A DNA stretch of 64,000 bases from Phytophthora hibernalis (Eukaryota > Oomycota > Peronosporomycetes > Peronosporales > Peronosporaceae): NCBI GenBank assembly GCA_012656075.1, contig JAAKBF010000087.1:186001-250000 (forward strand), in the 5' to 3' direction. Within the stretch, counting starts at the first letter, position 1. The number at the start of each line of letters is the position of its first letter. The position numbers and the translations under genes are program-made. The notes under the pieces were generated by a model. That model ran no database searches. It was not told where the DNA came from and saw only the letters and a list, made by a program, of their open reading frames with translations. Below, one piece after another: positions 1 to 10,797 of this stretch.

Positions 1-560
1 GCCGCCATGGCTGGCGCTCCCCTGTCTGAGGACGTCAAGGTGACGGTCTTCATGGACGGTGTCCGCCCGGGGAGGTTCGCACTGAACTCTTCCGCCGTCA
101 GCCGAAGACGTTCAACGAGGCGGTACACATCACCATGTTCGAAGACCATTGTGTGCGCTCGGCGCAGGGCTATGCGGGCCGCACGGAGGCTACGAAAGGT
201 CCCACTCCCATGGAGATCGCGTCTGCCGAGTCGGCTCGTCTCCAGCGGACCCAACGTGCGAGTGGTCGCTGCTTTGGTTGTAACCAACCTGGTCATTTCC
301 GTCGGAACTGTCGGAGGAACCCGTGGAAACAGGTCGTGGCAAGGCCACTCCGTCCCTCAACATGATCGAGTCTACGGGGTCGGAAAACGGCGACTCCTAG
401 TAGGCGCGGGACGCCCTGCTGGGAGACTTCGCTCCTTTTCGAGGACGGTGGTTCCGCCACCTCCACCTCCGAAGGAGCAAGTCCCAGGGACGACACTGTT
501 GTGTCTTTCCGTGGCAGCCGCGCGGTCTAACCTCGTGGTCGCCACCACCAGCGTTAAAGG
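1..560 (+). pseudogene. Gypsy-1 gag remnant with CCHC zinc knuckle
   Basis: The frame covering 135-365 contains a canonical retroviral-type zinc knuckle, CFGCNQPGHFRRNC (CX2CX4HX4C), near 283-325. It is preceded by a short segment containing PTPMEIASAE, as is usual just upstream of gag knuckles. In living elements this knuckle binds the packaged RNA. The frame closes soon after the knuckle and the capsid part lies mostly outside the window, so this is the C-terminal end of a broken gag. The longer ORF at 7-576 in another frame has no recognisable content. Confidence 0.8.
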
Positions 561-1018
561 TATGAAGAACCGTTGACCATCCTGATCGATTCGGGTGCGT
601 CCTACAATTTCGCGACGAAAGCCAGTGTGGCCAGGAACAGTGCATTGAATGCTAGCGCTTTGGAAGCTTCTAAGCATAATATATAGCATTTGTATCTGTT
701 CGCCTGGCGACTGGATCCATCGTGTCTACACGCAAGGTTCTTTTATCTTTAAACGTCAAGTTTGACGACTTCACCTCGGTCGAACCGTTCATTGTCCTGG
801 CCATGGATGATCGGTTCAATCATATCCTCGGCATGCCCTGGCTTGCTAAGCATGAGCCGTGGATTGATTGGAAAGTCGCACCATTCGTGCTAGTCACAAG
901 CCCCTCGTGGACAGAGCCCTGGCGGGTCATGCCCCTCCTCTTCCCGAGACGGGTTTGTGCACGAGCATCGTGTGCCACGCGGCGAACGGCACTTCGCAGA
1001 TACTTCAGAAGTACTTGA
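561..1018 (+). pseudogene. Gypsy-1 aspartic protease remnant
   Basis: At about 573-640 the translation LTILIDSGASYNFATKAS matches the retropepsin active-site region, with the catalytic D in DSGAS. A second block from 722 contains FNHILGMPWLAKHEPWIDW, the typical end of Gypsy proteases (I-L-G-x-x-W-L). The two blocks are separated by an in-frame stop near 685. In an active element this enzyme matures the gag-pol polyprotein. It lies between gag and the tandem-repeat linker that leads to reverse transcriptase. Confidence 0.8.
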
Positions 1019-1164
1019 ACTGCCTTCGGCTTTGCCGACCGCGTACCCTACCTCTTCGAGAGCTCATGAGCCTTCGGTGGATGTGGGAGAATGGAGGGGT
1101 CCCGTGTGTTGCTCATGATGAGACTCATGGTACTCTCGAGAACAAGAACGTTATTCTAGCCCCT

Positions 1165-1525
1165 GGGCAGATGACGTCCAAGGCGCCGGAGCTAAGGCTC
1201 GCGCAACCAAGCGTGGTCGAGCAGGGTCTCCCACAACGCAAAGCGTTGGAGCTAAGGCAGCCCACGCAGGACAAATCGCTAGAGTCGGTGCTCGCGCAGA
1301 CAAGAGTGCTCGAGTAGAGCTCCCACAACGCAAGGCGTTGGAGCTGAGGCAGCCCACGCAGGAAAAGCCTCTGGAGCTGGGTCTCGCGCACAAGAAGGTG
1401 GTCGAGTAGGGGCTCCCACTACGCAACACGTACGAGCTGAGGCAGATCACGCAGGGAAAACTCTGGAACTGGGTCTCGCGCACAGGAAGATGGTCGAGCG
1501 GAGGCTCCCACGAACGACGCTAAGG
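1165..1525 (+). repeat. About 93-bp tandem repeat in the Gypsy-1 protease-RT linker
   Basis: Near-copies of a unit of about 92-93 bp start at about 1228, 1320, 1413 and 1505. Each opens with a variant of CTCCCACAACGCAA and continues through GGAGCT(A/G)AGGCAG and CTCGCGCA. A period of 93 would add 31 codons per unit, so expansion may originally have been in frame. In this copy the units contain stops. Such linkers vary in length between element copies. Confidence 0.75.
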
Positions 1526-1539
1526 CTGGGTCAGTCACG

Positions 1540-3270
1540 GCAAGACTATGTCAAGGCGGAGATCGCCGCGATGCGGACCACTTAGACACGGCGGTTGCGC
1601 CCAGGGTGCTAGACGTTCTCACGGGAGAACGCAAAGAAGGCGTGGACCTGGCTCCTCTGCCTACGGTAGCAGAGCTACTCGAGCTCGAGGAGCTCTCGTA
1701 TGTCGAGTTTCTCGACTCGCTGAAGGCGGGCGAGCTTGAGGAGATGGTCCTTATCAACCGTGAACACGACTCGGTCGAGCTAAACACCTCTTCGGTCATG
1801 GACCCTGATGTGCTGGAAGACGAGAGGGCTTCTTCGAGGCAGAAGCGGTATGGCGCGGCCATCTTGAAGGATCCGTCGGACCCGTACTACCCTCTCTTGA
1901 AGGAGTTTCGGACTTCGTCAGCGACAATCCATCGTCGGTGTTACCTCCGGATCGAGGTGTTCGACACGAAATCGACTTGGAGCCAGGCACTAAGTACTGC
2001 CCTACGCGCCAATGCCACTGCCGAAAGAGCAAGTCGATGTGATCGACGCCTTCTTCACAGCGAAGTATGCCGCGGGCATGGTGCGCGAGTCGAAGTCGCC
2101 GCATTCGTCGCCGACGTTTTGCGTTCGCAAACCCAACGGGAAGTGGCGCATGGTGCACGCGTTCAACAAGCTGAACTCGACCACCATCCCGGCGTCCACG
2201 CCGATCCCTCGTAAGGATGTGTTGTAGAACAACATGGCAGGATGCACCATCTTCAGCGCGCTCGACATGCTGATGCGTGAGTCGGACATTCCGCTCACAG
2301 CGGTTAGTACCCCTACCGGGATGCTATGGGAATGGCTGGTGATGCCCCAAGCGCTATCAAATGCACCAGCCACGTTCAATAGGCTGGTGACCCAGCTCTT
2401 CCGGCCAATGCGGCAGTTCGTACAGACGTACTTCGATGACATTTTCGTGCACAGCCGCGCTGCGGAAGGCAAGACGGCTGTCAAGGTGCACGTCGATCAC
2501 CTCTGCGAGGTGTTGACGAGCATCGCTTGTATGCCAACATCAACAAGTGCATCTTCGGCGCCGAAGAGATTCCCTTCTTGGGATGTTTCCTTGGCAAGGA
2601 CGGTGTCTGCTCGGACCCTGAGAAGGTATGCGCGATCGCACAGTGGCCGGTACCGGTGTCCCAAAAGATTTGCGCAAGTGGCTCGGCCTCGCCAACTACT
2701 TGCACAAGTACAGTGCCAACTACGCGGAGATGACACGCCCGCTGACGAATCTTCTGAAGAAGGAGGCGGATTGGTCGTGGACCGACGAGGCTCAGCAGGC
2801 TTTCGAAGCGATCAAAAGCAGTCTGCAGAGCGCTCCGATTTTGGCGTTGCCAGACGACAGTCGTCCCTTCAGCGTGGTGTTCGACGCATCCGACTTTGCC
2901 ATAGGCTGTGCCCTGTTGCAGGTCGATGCCGATGGCAGAGAGCGGGTGGTCTATTTCCAGTCGCGCCAGCTTAAGGCGGCTGAAAAGAACTACCCTGTCC
3001 ACGACAAGGAGCTTCTCGCGATGAAGTACGCGCTTGTGACGTTTCGGGTGGCAGCAAACCCTTTGTGATCTACACAGATCATGCGTCCGTGCGGACTGCG
3101 ACGTCGTCGCCCCACCTCTCCCAGCGCATGGCGAGGTGGCTCTCGTTCTTCGCCGAGTACAACTTCACCGTGGAGTATAAGCCGGGTAAGCAGAATGTCC
3201 TCGCGGACGCGCTCTCGACGACCGGACTACGAGCTGGCGCACGTTGCGTACCTCGAGTCTCCGCTCCATG
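1540..3270 (+). pseudogene. Gypsy-1 reverse transcriptase and RNase H remnant
   Basis: RT is recognisable from FCVRKPNGKWRMVHAFNKLN (about 2116) through MPQALSNAPATFNRL to the catalytic box YFDD at 2429-2440. A single in-frame TAG at 2225-2227 splits the fingers from the palm, and the frame shifts again near 2520. The thumb (FLGCFLGKDGV, about 2570) and connection (RKWLGLANYLHKYSANYAEM) follow. RNase H then shows FDASDFAIGCALLQ, LLAMKYAL and TDHASVRT with the usual LADALS end at about 3205. At least three frame breaks mean no enzyme can be made. Confidence 0.9.
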
Positions 3271-3489
3271 AGCTGCTACGCGAGGCGTATGCTGACGATG
3301 ATGACCTTGAAGATCTGGTCACGGCGTTGAAGGCGTCTAAGAAGGCAGTGAAGCTCACTGCTCGGCAGCGATCACGGCTGCACCGCCATTCGATGGCCGA
3401 TGGCCTACTCGACTAACAAGTCGATGACGGGGAGGAACCTCGTCTTGTCGTTCCCAACGACGAAGACTTGCGCCATCGAGTGCACATGA

Positions 3490-4600
3490 TTCTCCGCTAA
3501 GCGGTCACCTCGGTCGCGAGAAGACGTACGCGTCGGTGGCCCGTCACTTTTGGTGGCCTCACATGTACAAGTGGGTGCGTACGTACGTGGAAACGTGTGA
3601 AACGTGTCAGCGTGTGAAGACCGCTCCCTCGTCGTCCGCTCCTTTGATGAGATTGCCGGTACCGACGGATTGTTGGTGCTCGGTGAGCATGGACTTCATC
3701 TTTGAGCTTCCGGCAGATACGCGCGGCCATACTGGCATTCTGGTCTTTGTTTGCCGTCTGAGCAAGATGGTACGGCTGGCCGCGGTGAAGAAGAGCGTGA
3801 CAGCGCCACAGGCGGCTCGGCTCCTTGTCGATAATGTCTTTCGACACCATGGCCCCCGGAGGCATTCATAAGCGATCGGGATCCCCGCTTCGTTTTACAC
3901 TTCTGCACACACTTGTTCCGTCTTCTCGGTACGAGAATGGATATGTCCACGGCGGATCATCCGCACACAGACGGACAAACCGAGCGGGTGGACCGCGTGT
4001 TGGAAGATGTTCTGCGCAGCGTCTGCGCCGAAGAACCCACGAAGTGGAGCACGTTGCTGCCTCAAGTGGAGTTTGCACTCAACAATGCGGTGCATGCGTC
4101 GACGGGTTTCACCCCATTCTACATTAACGGGCGTCGGCACCCGCGTACGCCGTTGTCGTTGTTTTCGGCTTCCAATTTGGGTGAGGGAGAGGCTGTCGCC
4201 GAGGATCCCCGTGGCCTCAAAGGCCTTCGCTCGTCCATCAAACGGAGCCTGCTCACGTTCATTGAGACAGGAGAGGCGGTAAGACAGCGCGTCCGAGACA
4301 CTATGGCGGCGGCACAAGACACACAGAAAAAGATATTGATCGCCAGGGGCGTAAGAACACACAGGTGTTTGTATTAGGGGACCAGGTCCTCTTAAACGCG
4401 AAGAATCTTCCTATGTAGGCGGTCACCGCTGTGGGCAGCACGAAGCTCCGTCCTCGGTTTGTGGGGCCGTTCACGGTCATTGGTGTCCACGGCAACGCGT
4501 ACACGTTGGACTTGCCGTCGGCTATGGCCACGCACCCGACGTCCTACGTGGGATTGCTCAAGCCGTACCGCCCGGCGGAGGTGGCTGCTGAGGCGGGTGG
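3490..4600 (+). pseudogene. Gypsy-1 integrase remnant
   Basis: The H2C2 zinc module (GHLGREKTYASVARHFWWP, then CETCQRVK) begins near 3505. The DDE core follows with SMDFIFELPADTRGHTGILV (first Asp) near 3690, then ADHPHTDGQTERVDRVLED near 3955, which carries the conserved Gypsy motif next to the catalytic Glu. Between them, near 3860-3940, the frame shifts and the block around the second Asp is disrupted. The C-terminal barrel (RPRFVGPFTVIGVHGNAYTL) is at 4446-4505. Integrase would insert the cDNA into chromatin; this copy is not functional. Confidence 0.88.
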
Positions 4601-6336
4601 CTCGTCGAGTCCGACGAACTCGAGTACTGCCGAACGGCATTCGCCATCATCTGCATCACGTCGGCCTGAGGCAGAGCTGGAGCCGCCGGCGGAGCCACCA
4701 CGACCGCAGGGGCTCGGTTCTCCAACTCCGCCACGCGGTTGTAGAGCTGGCGAATCCAACCGAGATGCTCTTCGAGAGCGGAGGGATCATTCCGAAGCAC
4801 CTGTTGGGCCTCCGCGTTACCGCGGTCCAGCTGAGACAGACCCCGGTTCAGCTGGACAAACTGATCTTGCAGATCACGCGTTACACGCCCGAGACGATCC
4901 AGGTCCTGATGGACGTTCCGATCAGAGGTCATCGCCGCTTTGACGCTCTGCACGCGTCCGCGCAGGGACGCAAGGTCCACCCGCTGCGCCTCCAGGAGCC
5001 ACTGACACCCCTCAACCGCGTCCAGAAGAGACCCATCGATTGACGGGACGTCAGTCGCAGAGGCGTACGACGCCATCGAGCGATGCGGAGCATCATGGTC
5101 GGTCGACACGTCCGTTGCGTCCTCCGCCCCCATTGATCGGAAACGAGGGCGCTCTCTACTTCCACGTTGAGAAGCTACTGAAGCGCCGCGGGCGTGTCGG
5201 CCACTACCAGTATCTGGTGAAGTGGCGCGGTCATCCCGAGGCTCAGAGCACATGGGAGTCCGGTAGCCGCCTCTCAGATGACTGCACCGATGTCGTGGAC
5301 GCTTACGAGCGCTCCCACGGAGCCAGTCGGCGCTAACCGGTCCGAGAACACTTCGAGGTTCTATCGGCTGGGACTGCCATGAGTTCTCTATCTTCTGCAC
5401 CACCTCCTCCAGGATCACCCCGGCGCGGGCATATTGCGGTCGAAGTGCCCCTTGTGCCACTGGTCGTCGACAATCATCTTCGCCATGCGAAAGCGAAGAC
5501 GCCGCTGAGTCAGCCAATCGATTCGATAAGGCGAGGCCAAGAACTCAGGCAGGGGGTACCCCATGTGGTGGGGCCACGCCCTGAAGTCGGTCTCGTTGGA
5601 CTGTGGGGCCAGGCCTGTGTCGGCGAGCAGCACGACCGGACACTCGTCGTAGTGAGAGACGGTCTGGCCAGGCACGCGACTCAGTCGCAAGTACCCGCGG
5701 TACTCAGGGATGGACCAATATCGCAATGCGAGCAGCTATTCTAGCGTGCGGGGAGACGTGGTCTCGTGTTCGCGCTTGGAGTCGCGGTGCCGCTCGGCAG
5801 CTACTTGGCCGGCGCGGGCTCGGACGGCGAGGTGCTGCCGGTTGTCGAACCGGAGCATATATGCCGGCACCTCTTCGCCATCCACGGCGTTCGTAATGAC
5901 TTGGGTCTCCCGCTCGGGGTCCGCGCAGCCTCGCGCTCTTCATTCTCGCGCTCTGCGCTCCGAGCAACGGTAGCGGCGCTGCGAGGTGTGGCAGGGCTCC
6001 TGGGATGCAAGGCGCGTTGCTGCTCCGTGAGCGGTAGGGACATGTTGGGGTCGTGGAACTCTCCCTGCTCGTGGTCATCCTCTTCAAGCTCGGACTCACC
6101 GCAGTCGACTTCGTCCGAACAGTCCTTCGGAGAATATTACGTGGCGGGTTCTCCTCAACCTCCATGTCCGTGGCGGACGGCTCCTCGGAAGTTGCCGCGT
6201 GCTTAGACCCCGCACCAGGCTCTTGCGAGTCGTCGTGGGCTCCCGGAGCTTTTGGATCAGCGACCGGCTCCTATGGAGCTTCTTCCATCAGGTTCGGCAG
6301 CGGTTGCTTGTCATTCGCTCCAGGAGCCGTGTCCAT
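4558..6336 (-). pseudogene. Antisense gene overlapping the 3' end of Gypsy-1 (coiled coil, Pro-rich C-terminus)
   Basis: Reading leftward from an ATG at 6336-6334, protein-like sequence can be followed through several frame changes to a stop at 4558. The N-terminal part is acidic with Pro and Ala. A middle block (5415-5726) contains YWSIPEYRGYLRLSR and RAWPHHMGYPLPEFLASPYR. A long frame (4558-5517) follows, with a heptad-like coiled coil near 4720-4990 (for example DLDRLGRVTRDLQDQFVQLN) and a Ser/Pro/Gln-rich tail. There is an in-frame TAG at 6271-6273 and at least three frameshifts. I do not recognise the family; a gag-like protein is possible. It overlaps the + strand chromodomain and integrase tail. 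Confidence 0.5.
5040..5336 (+). pseudogene. Gypsy-1 chromodomain
   Basis: The translation at about 5150-5330 contains YFHVEKLLKRRGRVGHYQYL followed by VKWRGHPEAQSTWES. This is a chromodomain fold with its YLVKW strand and the W-E pair before the final helix. In chromoviruses it sits at the integrase C-terminus and steers insertion toward marked chromatin. The frame is open from 5040 to the stop at 5334-5336. Its link to integrase (4600-5040) is not in a single frame on this strand, and there the minus strand reads better as protein. Confidence 0.85.
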
Positions 6337-6428
6337 GTTGACGTCCTCGTGATTTTTCAACAAACATATTGGGTTTGTATCGGTGAATGAGGGGTTAAGG
6401 ACCAAAAACGTTGCGGTTAATAGGTTTA

Positions 6429-8339
6429 CCGTATAATACTTCTTTGATCCGACACTAAATCTTGGGATAGATGTAGGGCGAGTGAGCGCTGGCAAGATTT
6501 CAATCTTCGTACCATAAGATCTTCAAGTATATGTTTTGATGAAAGATATGTCAAAATGAAAATGGTTGTCAGAATCGTGTTCTGGAGGGGGTTATACCCT
6601 GAAACCATCCCAAAGCGAACACCGAGTCCACAAAGTACCCACACACAGGGGCTTGCACGCGTACATACGCACATGCGCACACGCATACCCAAGTCAATAG
6701 CTTCAAGTGAAAACGAGTGGCTACATATATTTAATTAGTTCCAAACCGTGACGAGATCACATCTTGTCTATCTGAGACTTGGCCAACTTGCGTATCTATC
6801 ATACCAGCGTTCTCTAAAAGAGACACAACATCGTTAGCGGTAACAACCGTGCTTCTATCGAGTGGTAGTGGGGTAGAATCGCATGCGTCGCTCAGCTTTA
6901 AATAAGAGAAGCCACTCTTGATAACCTTTACTGAATGGTTCTCCCAAGCCTCGATCACCCCATTTGCTACGTCCTTTCGATTCGGTGCAACCAACTTAAA
7001 CTCCACTCCTTTCTCTCGTGAGGCCTTTAGCTGCTGACGCAGGTTCTCAAGCAATTGAACGCGGAGGCGGGCTTTTAGCGGGTCATTCCAGCTAATGTTT
7101 GCTGGTTGCCAAACAACCGTTCGGCCTGGATGTATCTTGATGATCTCCGCCTTGAGGCTGTCGGCGCATTCTTGGACTGTGGGTGTCCAGTCACTGGACA
7201 GATCGTCCCACATCAGCAGAACGGGATAGCCATGTTGGCACGATCACCGAAATAGTGCTCCAAAAACGCGACAGACAATCCTTCATTCCACCAGCCGCGG
7301 GTGTTGCCGTGCATCACCACTTTGCCGTGTCGCTGTCGCTCCTTCACCTTTCGCCAGATGTGGATACCAAAGCCTTAACGGAGACGGATGTTGTCCTCAT
7401 TCGTTGCCGGCTGGGATACCTTGTCCACAATATACGGGGAACTTGTAGCCATGAGAGTCTCCATGCAGCTTGACGCTGACATGATCCTTGTCCTTACCTC
7501 CGCTATGAACCCACACTGTCTTCGATTCCATGGCGGAGAGAGTAGTCTTGGGTACGCATTCAAAGAACAAGGCAGTCTGGTCGGCGTTGAACACGCGATC
7601 TACGCCGAGATCAGCCATTCGTGCCCGCACTTTCTTCTTGAATTCTGCCGCTATAGCCATTGCGTCGGGCGATGCAATCTGGCCTTGGTGTGTATTGCAG
7701 CGAAATGATAGGACGTGGCGTCGAATAAACCCTCGTCGAAAGTTGTATTCTGCTGACAGAATAGACCGCGGAATCTTAAGCGCGTCCACTGATTCGAGTA
7801 TCCTAGTCTGGAGCATGATAGCTGACACTGGCACGCCCTCGTCACGTAGTGCTCGGACCCACAACACGACCTCGTCTTCCGCTTGTGTTGGAAGAACGGT
7901 TGCACTCGATGTATCGGCGCACTGCTTTTCGATGTGCTCACGTTGCTTCTCCCACAAATAGACCGACTTTCGCTTCGTCTCTAGCTGCTTATCGACTAAA
8001 TCTGGATAGAACTTAGTTAATGTTGCTGACATGTTGTTCTTGGCTTTGAAGTCGTTGATAATTGCTAACTTGATCCGGTATGGCACGGTTAGGCGCTTGA
8101 ACTACCTTGCAGGTAATCCTTTTCCTCTAATACAGCTATGTCGTCCTGGTCGCGAGCGTGTTGTTCTCACCATTGCACTTGCAAGAGTGCAGTGAGGGGT
8201 GGTGGCAGCCCCAATATTGGTACACTAGTGATACAGTCGGATAAAAGAAGTAGTTTTCACAAGTGCAATTCGCAGAGATTTAATTGGCTACTGGGCGATG
8301 TCGGATATAAAGTTGTCGGATCAAAGAAGTATTATACGG
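6429..8339 (-). mobile_element. pogo-like (DDE_1) DNA transposon with TIRs and TA target duplication
   Basis: The ends are perfect inverted repeats of 26 bp (6429-6454 and 8314-8339), beginning CCGTATAATACTTCTTTGAT, and each is flanked by TA (6427-6428 and 8340-8341). TA duplication is the signature of the Tc1/mariner/pogo superfamily. The 1.9-kb interior holds a broken minus-strand transposase. The 600 bp between the transposase stop and the left end (6429-6730) contain nothing I recognise. The retained perfect TIRs contrast with a decayed ORF. Confidence 0.9.
6731..8086 (-). pseudogene. pogo-like transposase remnant
   Basis: The frame 7397-8086 begins MPYRIKLAIINDFKAKNN, runs through a helix-turn-helix DNA-binding region and reaches the first catalytic Asp in VFNADQTALFFE. 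It then shifts frame near 7397. The next part (GNTRGWWNEGLSVAFLEHYF, 7213-7330) is typical of this family. After another shift near 7215 the frame 6731-7213 gives the second Asp (MWDDLSSDW) and QPANISWNDPLKARLR. Relatives have Asp in this last motif (QPAD); here codon 7097-7099 reads Asn. With two frameshifts and a lost catalytic residue it cannot be active. Confidence 0.85.
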
Positions 8340-8341
8340 TA

Positions 8342-8838
8342 GTACATCTGCTGCTGGCAGCCTACTGAGACGGCAGCCTGTCGAGCATTTAATATTAGAT
8401 CGCTCGAATACTATTCTTTTAATAAAACACTATTTGATATAATTATTTTGCATACAGTCAGTCCTCCATAAATGAATCCTATATCTGACTGATTCTCTTC
8501 CACTGGCAAACTATGAATTTCACTATGCCCTCTCTAAAACCCTCTCTATTCTATAACTGAATGCCACAAATGGCAATTTTACTCTTTATTTGGATATACT
8601 TTTGATCATCATTATAGCGACTAATAGCCCACTACTGAGTATGCTGTATCAACCCTACGCGTGTACTTCAAACCGTGACGAGATCCAACTCGAATTTGTT
8701 TCAATAGCCTCAGAACTTCCGGAAATATCACACACAGTACTACATGTATACCAGTAGCACTAGCATTTGGTAGGAGTATTAGATACAACGTAGTATTAAT
8801 ACGTACTAATACTGATACAGTAAATAACTTATTCAGTA
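8342..8838. other. Intergenic, AT-rich, nothing recognised
   Basis: About 500 bases between the pogo-like right end and the RxLR-type homology block. No ORF with recognisable content and no strong repeat was seen. Confidence 0.6.
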
Positions 8839-8879
8839 GGGTTGAAGCGAAGCCCAGGTAATACTGTACCACTAGCGCG

Positions 8880-9391
8880 TATTTGTCGAGGTCACCCATT
8901 TGCTCGTGGAAAGGGCATCCAATTTGCGTCGGGTACACGGTGCGCCAAGTTCCACTTCCAACGGCCAAAACGATCTATTATAGCAATAGCTTCCTTTTTC
9001 GTCTTTCCAGCAGCTACCAACCCTTTGATTATATCCTTCTGCTTGACACCTTCCCACTTCCACACGGCAAACTTAGGGTAAAGCTCTTGGCCGTAACCTT
9101 GAACATATTCTTCCATTTCACCTTCACCGCTTCCCTCTCAGCCTTCTTAACGGCGGCTGCCGCTTTCCTCGCCGCGAAAATTGCTTTGAGAGCGTCGTAT
9201 CTAGGAATTTTCAGATTCCTGAAACCAAAGTCAACCACTCGCTCTTCCTCCTTGATCTGTTCGCCTTGATAAGCTGGTAATTCTTTGAGAAATCTCTTCT
9301 CCCCGCCACCAACAATAGCCGCTGAGACGGAATCCTTGGGAGTTGAGGCCGCGGTGGTCAGTCCAAGGAAGATGCATGTGGCTAGGAGCAT
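8880..9391 (-). pseudogene. RxLR-type secreted effector pseudogene, copy A
   Basis: The ATG at 9391 opens with a hydrophobic stretch (MLLATCIFLGLTTAAS) that looks like a signal peptide. It is followed at residues 33-36 by RFLK and at residues 48-51 by EEER. Spacing and order match RxLR-EER effectors of oomycetes, with Lys replacing the last Arg. The effector part is Lys/Ala/Trp-rich. Compared with copy B (17495-17990) about 10 nt are missing near 9095, so the frame is lost in the middle and the C-terminal part is readable only in another frame (8892-9116). RxLR proteins act inside plant cells; this copy is broken. Confidence 0.65.
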
Positions 9392-9531
9392 ATAAAGCTG
9401 GATAAGTGCATGCTACGACGTTTGCACGCTCAAAGTCAGTTGCGAAGTGATTTCCATTAGCCAAGCAGTATCTCAGTCCTACCCTACTGTATTCTTACTC
9501 TTACTTACCTCGCAGTACTCTAGGTGCGAAA

Positions 9532-10238
9532 TTATGCAGGCCGCGACAGTAGTTTACGTGGGTGCAAGATGATGCGGAGGTAGGTCTTGCTGATGTTGGG
9601 TGGGTCGTGCTGTCGTCCTGGTGGTGTGCCGTCTCCCCAAAGACGACAAGATGCTTTATCACTATTGTTGATGGATTCTAGTTCCACAATATGTATATCT
9701 ATTATTCTTGAGCAGTATTCATCTCGCGTCTTCCATATCTCAGTTGTCGTTGCCTTGTAGTGTGCATTAGGGTAAACAATTGGTCGAGGGCTGCAGCAGC
9801 TAGCGTATTTGACTCCTCCTTTGACGCTGCAGAAAATCTCTAAAGAGTTTTGTGCAGCTCGGACGAAGGTTTTCACCAAAGGACTCGTGCCAAGATGCCG
9901 CGGTCCTCCGCAAAACAGCACCTGCTCCGCCGTTTGCGTGCAGTGTTGGCACAGAGAGAATCCGCAACAATCACGCGGGACCTGTTATTACTTCGAAGTA
10001 ATAAGTTAAGGGCGCTTTCGAATGATGTGCGATCCGAGCAAAAAAACTGAATGGTGATTTCGGCCAATCGCAGCGCCAGGATTATTTTGTGACTTTTGCT
10101 GCTGCACAATTGACTAACGTTACAGCTACAATGCATTTCAAATCTGGCCAACACGTATGTGGTGTTAGGCGGTTCTCGTTGATACATCCGACTCGCTTGG
10201 TCCAAGCGATGACAGGCTGGCAAGTGCCTGGCAGACAT
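9532..10238 (-). other. Unassigned minus-strand coding-like region
   Basis: Two overlapping minus-strand frames (9873-10238 and 9532-9921) are open for 121 and 129 codons and may be pieces of one gene joined by a frameshift near 9900. The second contains VLFCGGPRHLG-like and IWKTRDEYCSRIIDIHIVEL text. I recognise no family, catalytic motif or membrane segment. The region lies between RxLR-type copy A and the possible AKR fragment. It may equally be non-coding. Confidence 0.3.
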
Positions 10239-10282
10239 CTTAATTATTTCAGCTCTCGTGGTTCATAGTTCGCACCGTCTAC

Positions 10283-10600
10283 TCAAGAGGTGCGTATGGG
10301 TCGTGACGGTGGCAGTAGATGAATCGAGCTGAAATCGAGCCAGATACAACTTCGCGCCTTCCACAACGTGCTTACGGTCAGGCCCTCGTCATTGGGGCTA
10401 CACTTAAAGATCTTGGTGATGATCACGAGTTCTTCGCGGATCCAGACGCCGTCGGCAATGCCTTTCTGGATGACACTGTCAGTGTGATATGGTACGTCGC
10501 GGTACTTGTACTTTGCAACCAGCCGAATTATCAACCAATACTGCGGTCTGTGTGCTCCGACCATGTTGTAGACTTCTTCTGGGGCCCTGCCATCTTGACA
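10283..10600 (-). pseudogene. Possible aldo-keto reductase fragment
   Basis: The minus-strand frame 10283-10564 contains KYRDVPYHTDSVIQKGIADG followed by VWIREELVIITKIF. This resembles the aldo-keto reductase segment GYR-x-D-x-A, then the helix ending in V-x-R-E-E-L-F-I-x-T-K-L. The downstream text (CSPNDEGLTV, then LDFSSIHLLPP) fits the following LD-x-x-D-L-x-L-x-H-x-P block poorly but in the right order. The catalytic Tyr strand is degraded. There is no start, and the rest of the barrel is absent. If correct this is a stray exon-sized piece of a host gene. Confidence 0.4.
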
Positions 10601-10797
10601 AGATTCTTGCCGGGGGATAGAGTTCAGATCTGAGCAATGGATTGCGAATACTTATATTTATTCATCTCAAATAAAATCTGTCAGGTAGAGTTGACCGAGT
10701 TATCCGGAGTTAAAACCCTTTCGAAAAAGCGTTGAGTCATTAAGTTAAAATAACTTTATTTGAAACGTTGACAGCACTAGACACTGACCACCATGCC

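Larger units (their letters stand above)
1..5339 (+). mobile_element. Gypsy-1: decayed chromodomain LTR retrotransposon
   Basis: The + strand carries, in order, a gag zinc knuckle, an aspartic protease, reverse transcriptase, RNase H, integrase, a short C-terminal integrase module and a chromodomain. This is the order of chromodomain-bearing Ty3/Gypsy elements. The reading frame changes many times and stops interrupt it, so the copy is dead. The 5' end lies outside the window. I found no LTR copy after the chromodomain stop at 5334-5336. The 3' third is overlapped by a minus-strand gene remnant (4558-6336). The class is certain; the exact family was not determined. Confidence 0.92.

Noticed and set aside
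7..576. 189-codon + frame over the Gypsy-1 gag
   Set aside because: Arg-rich text without motifs; the real gag knuckle is in a different frame (135-365).
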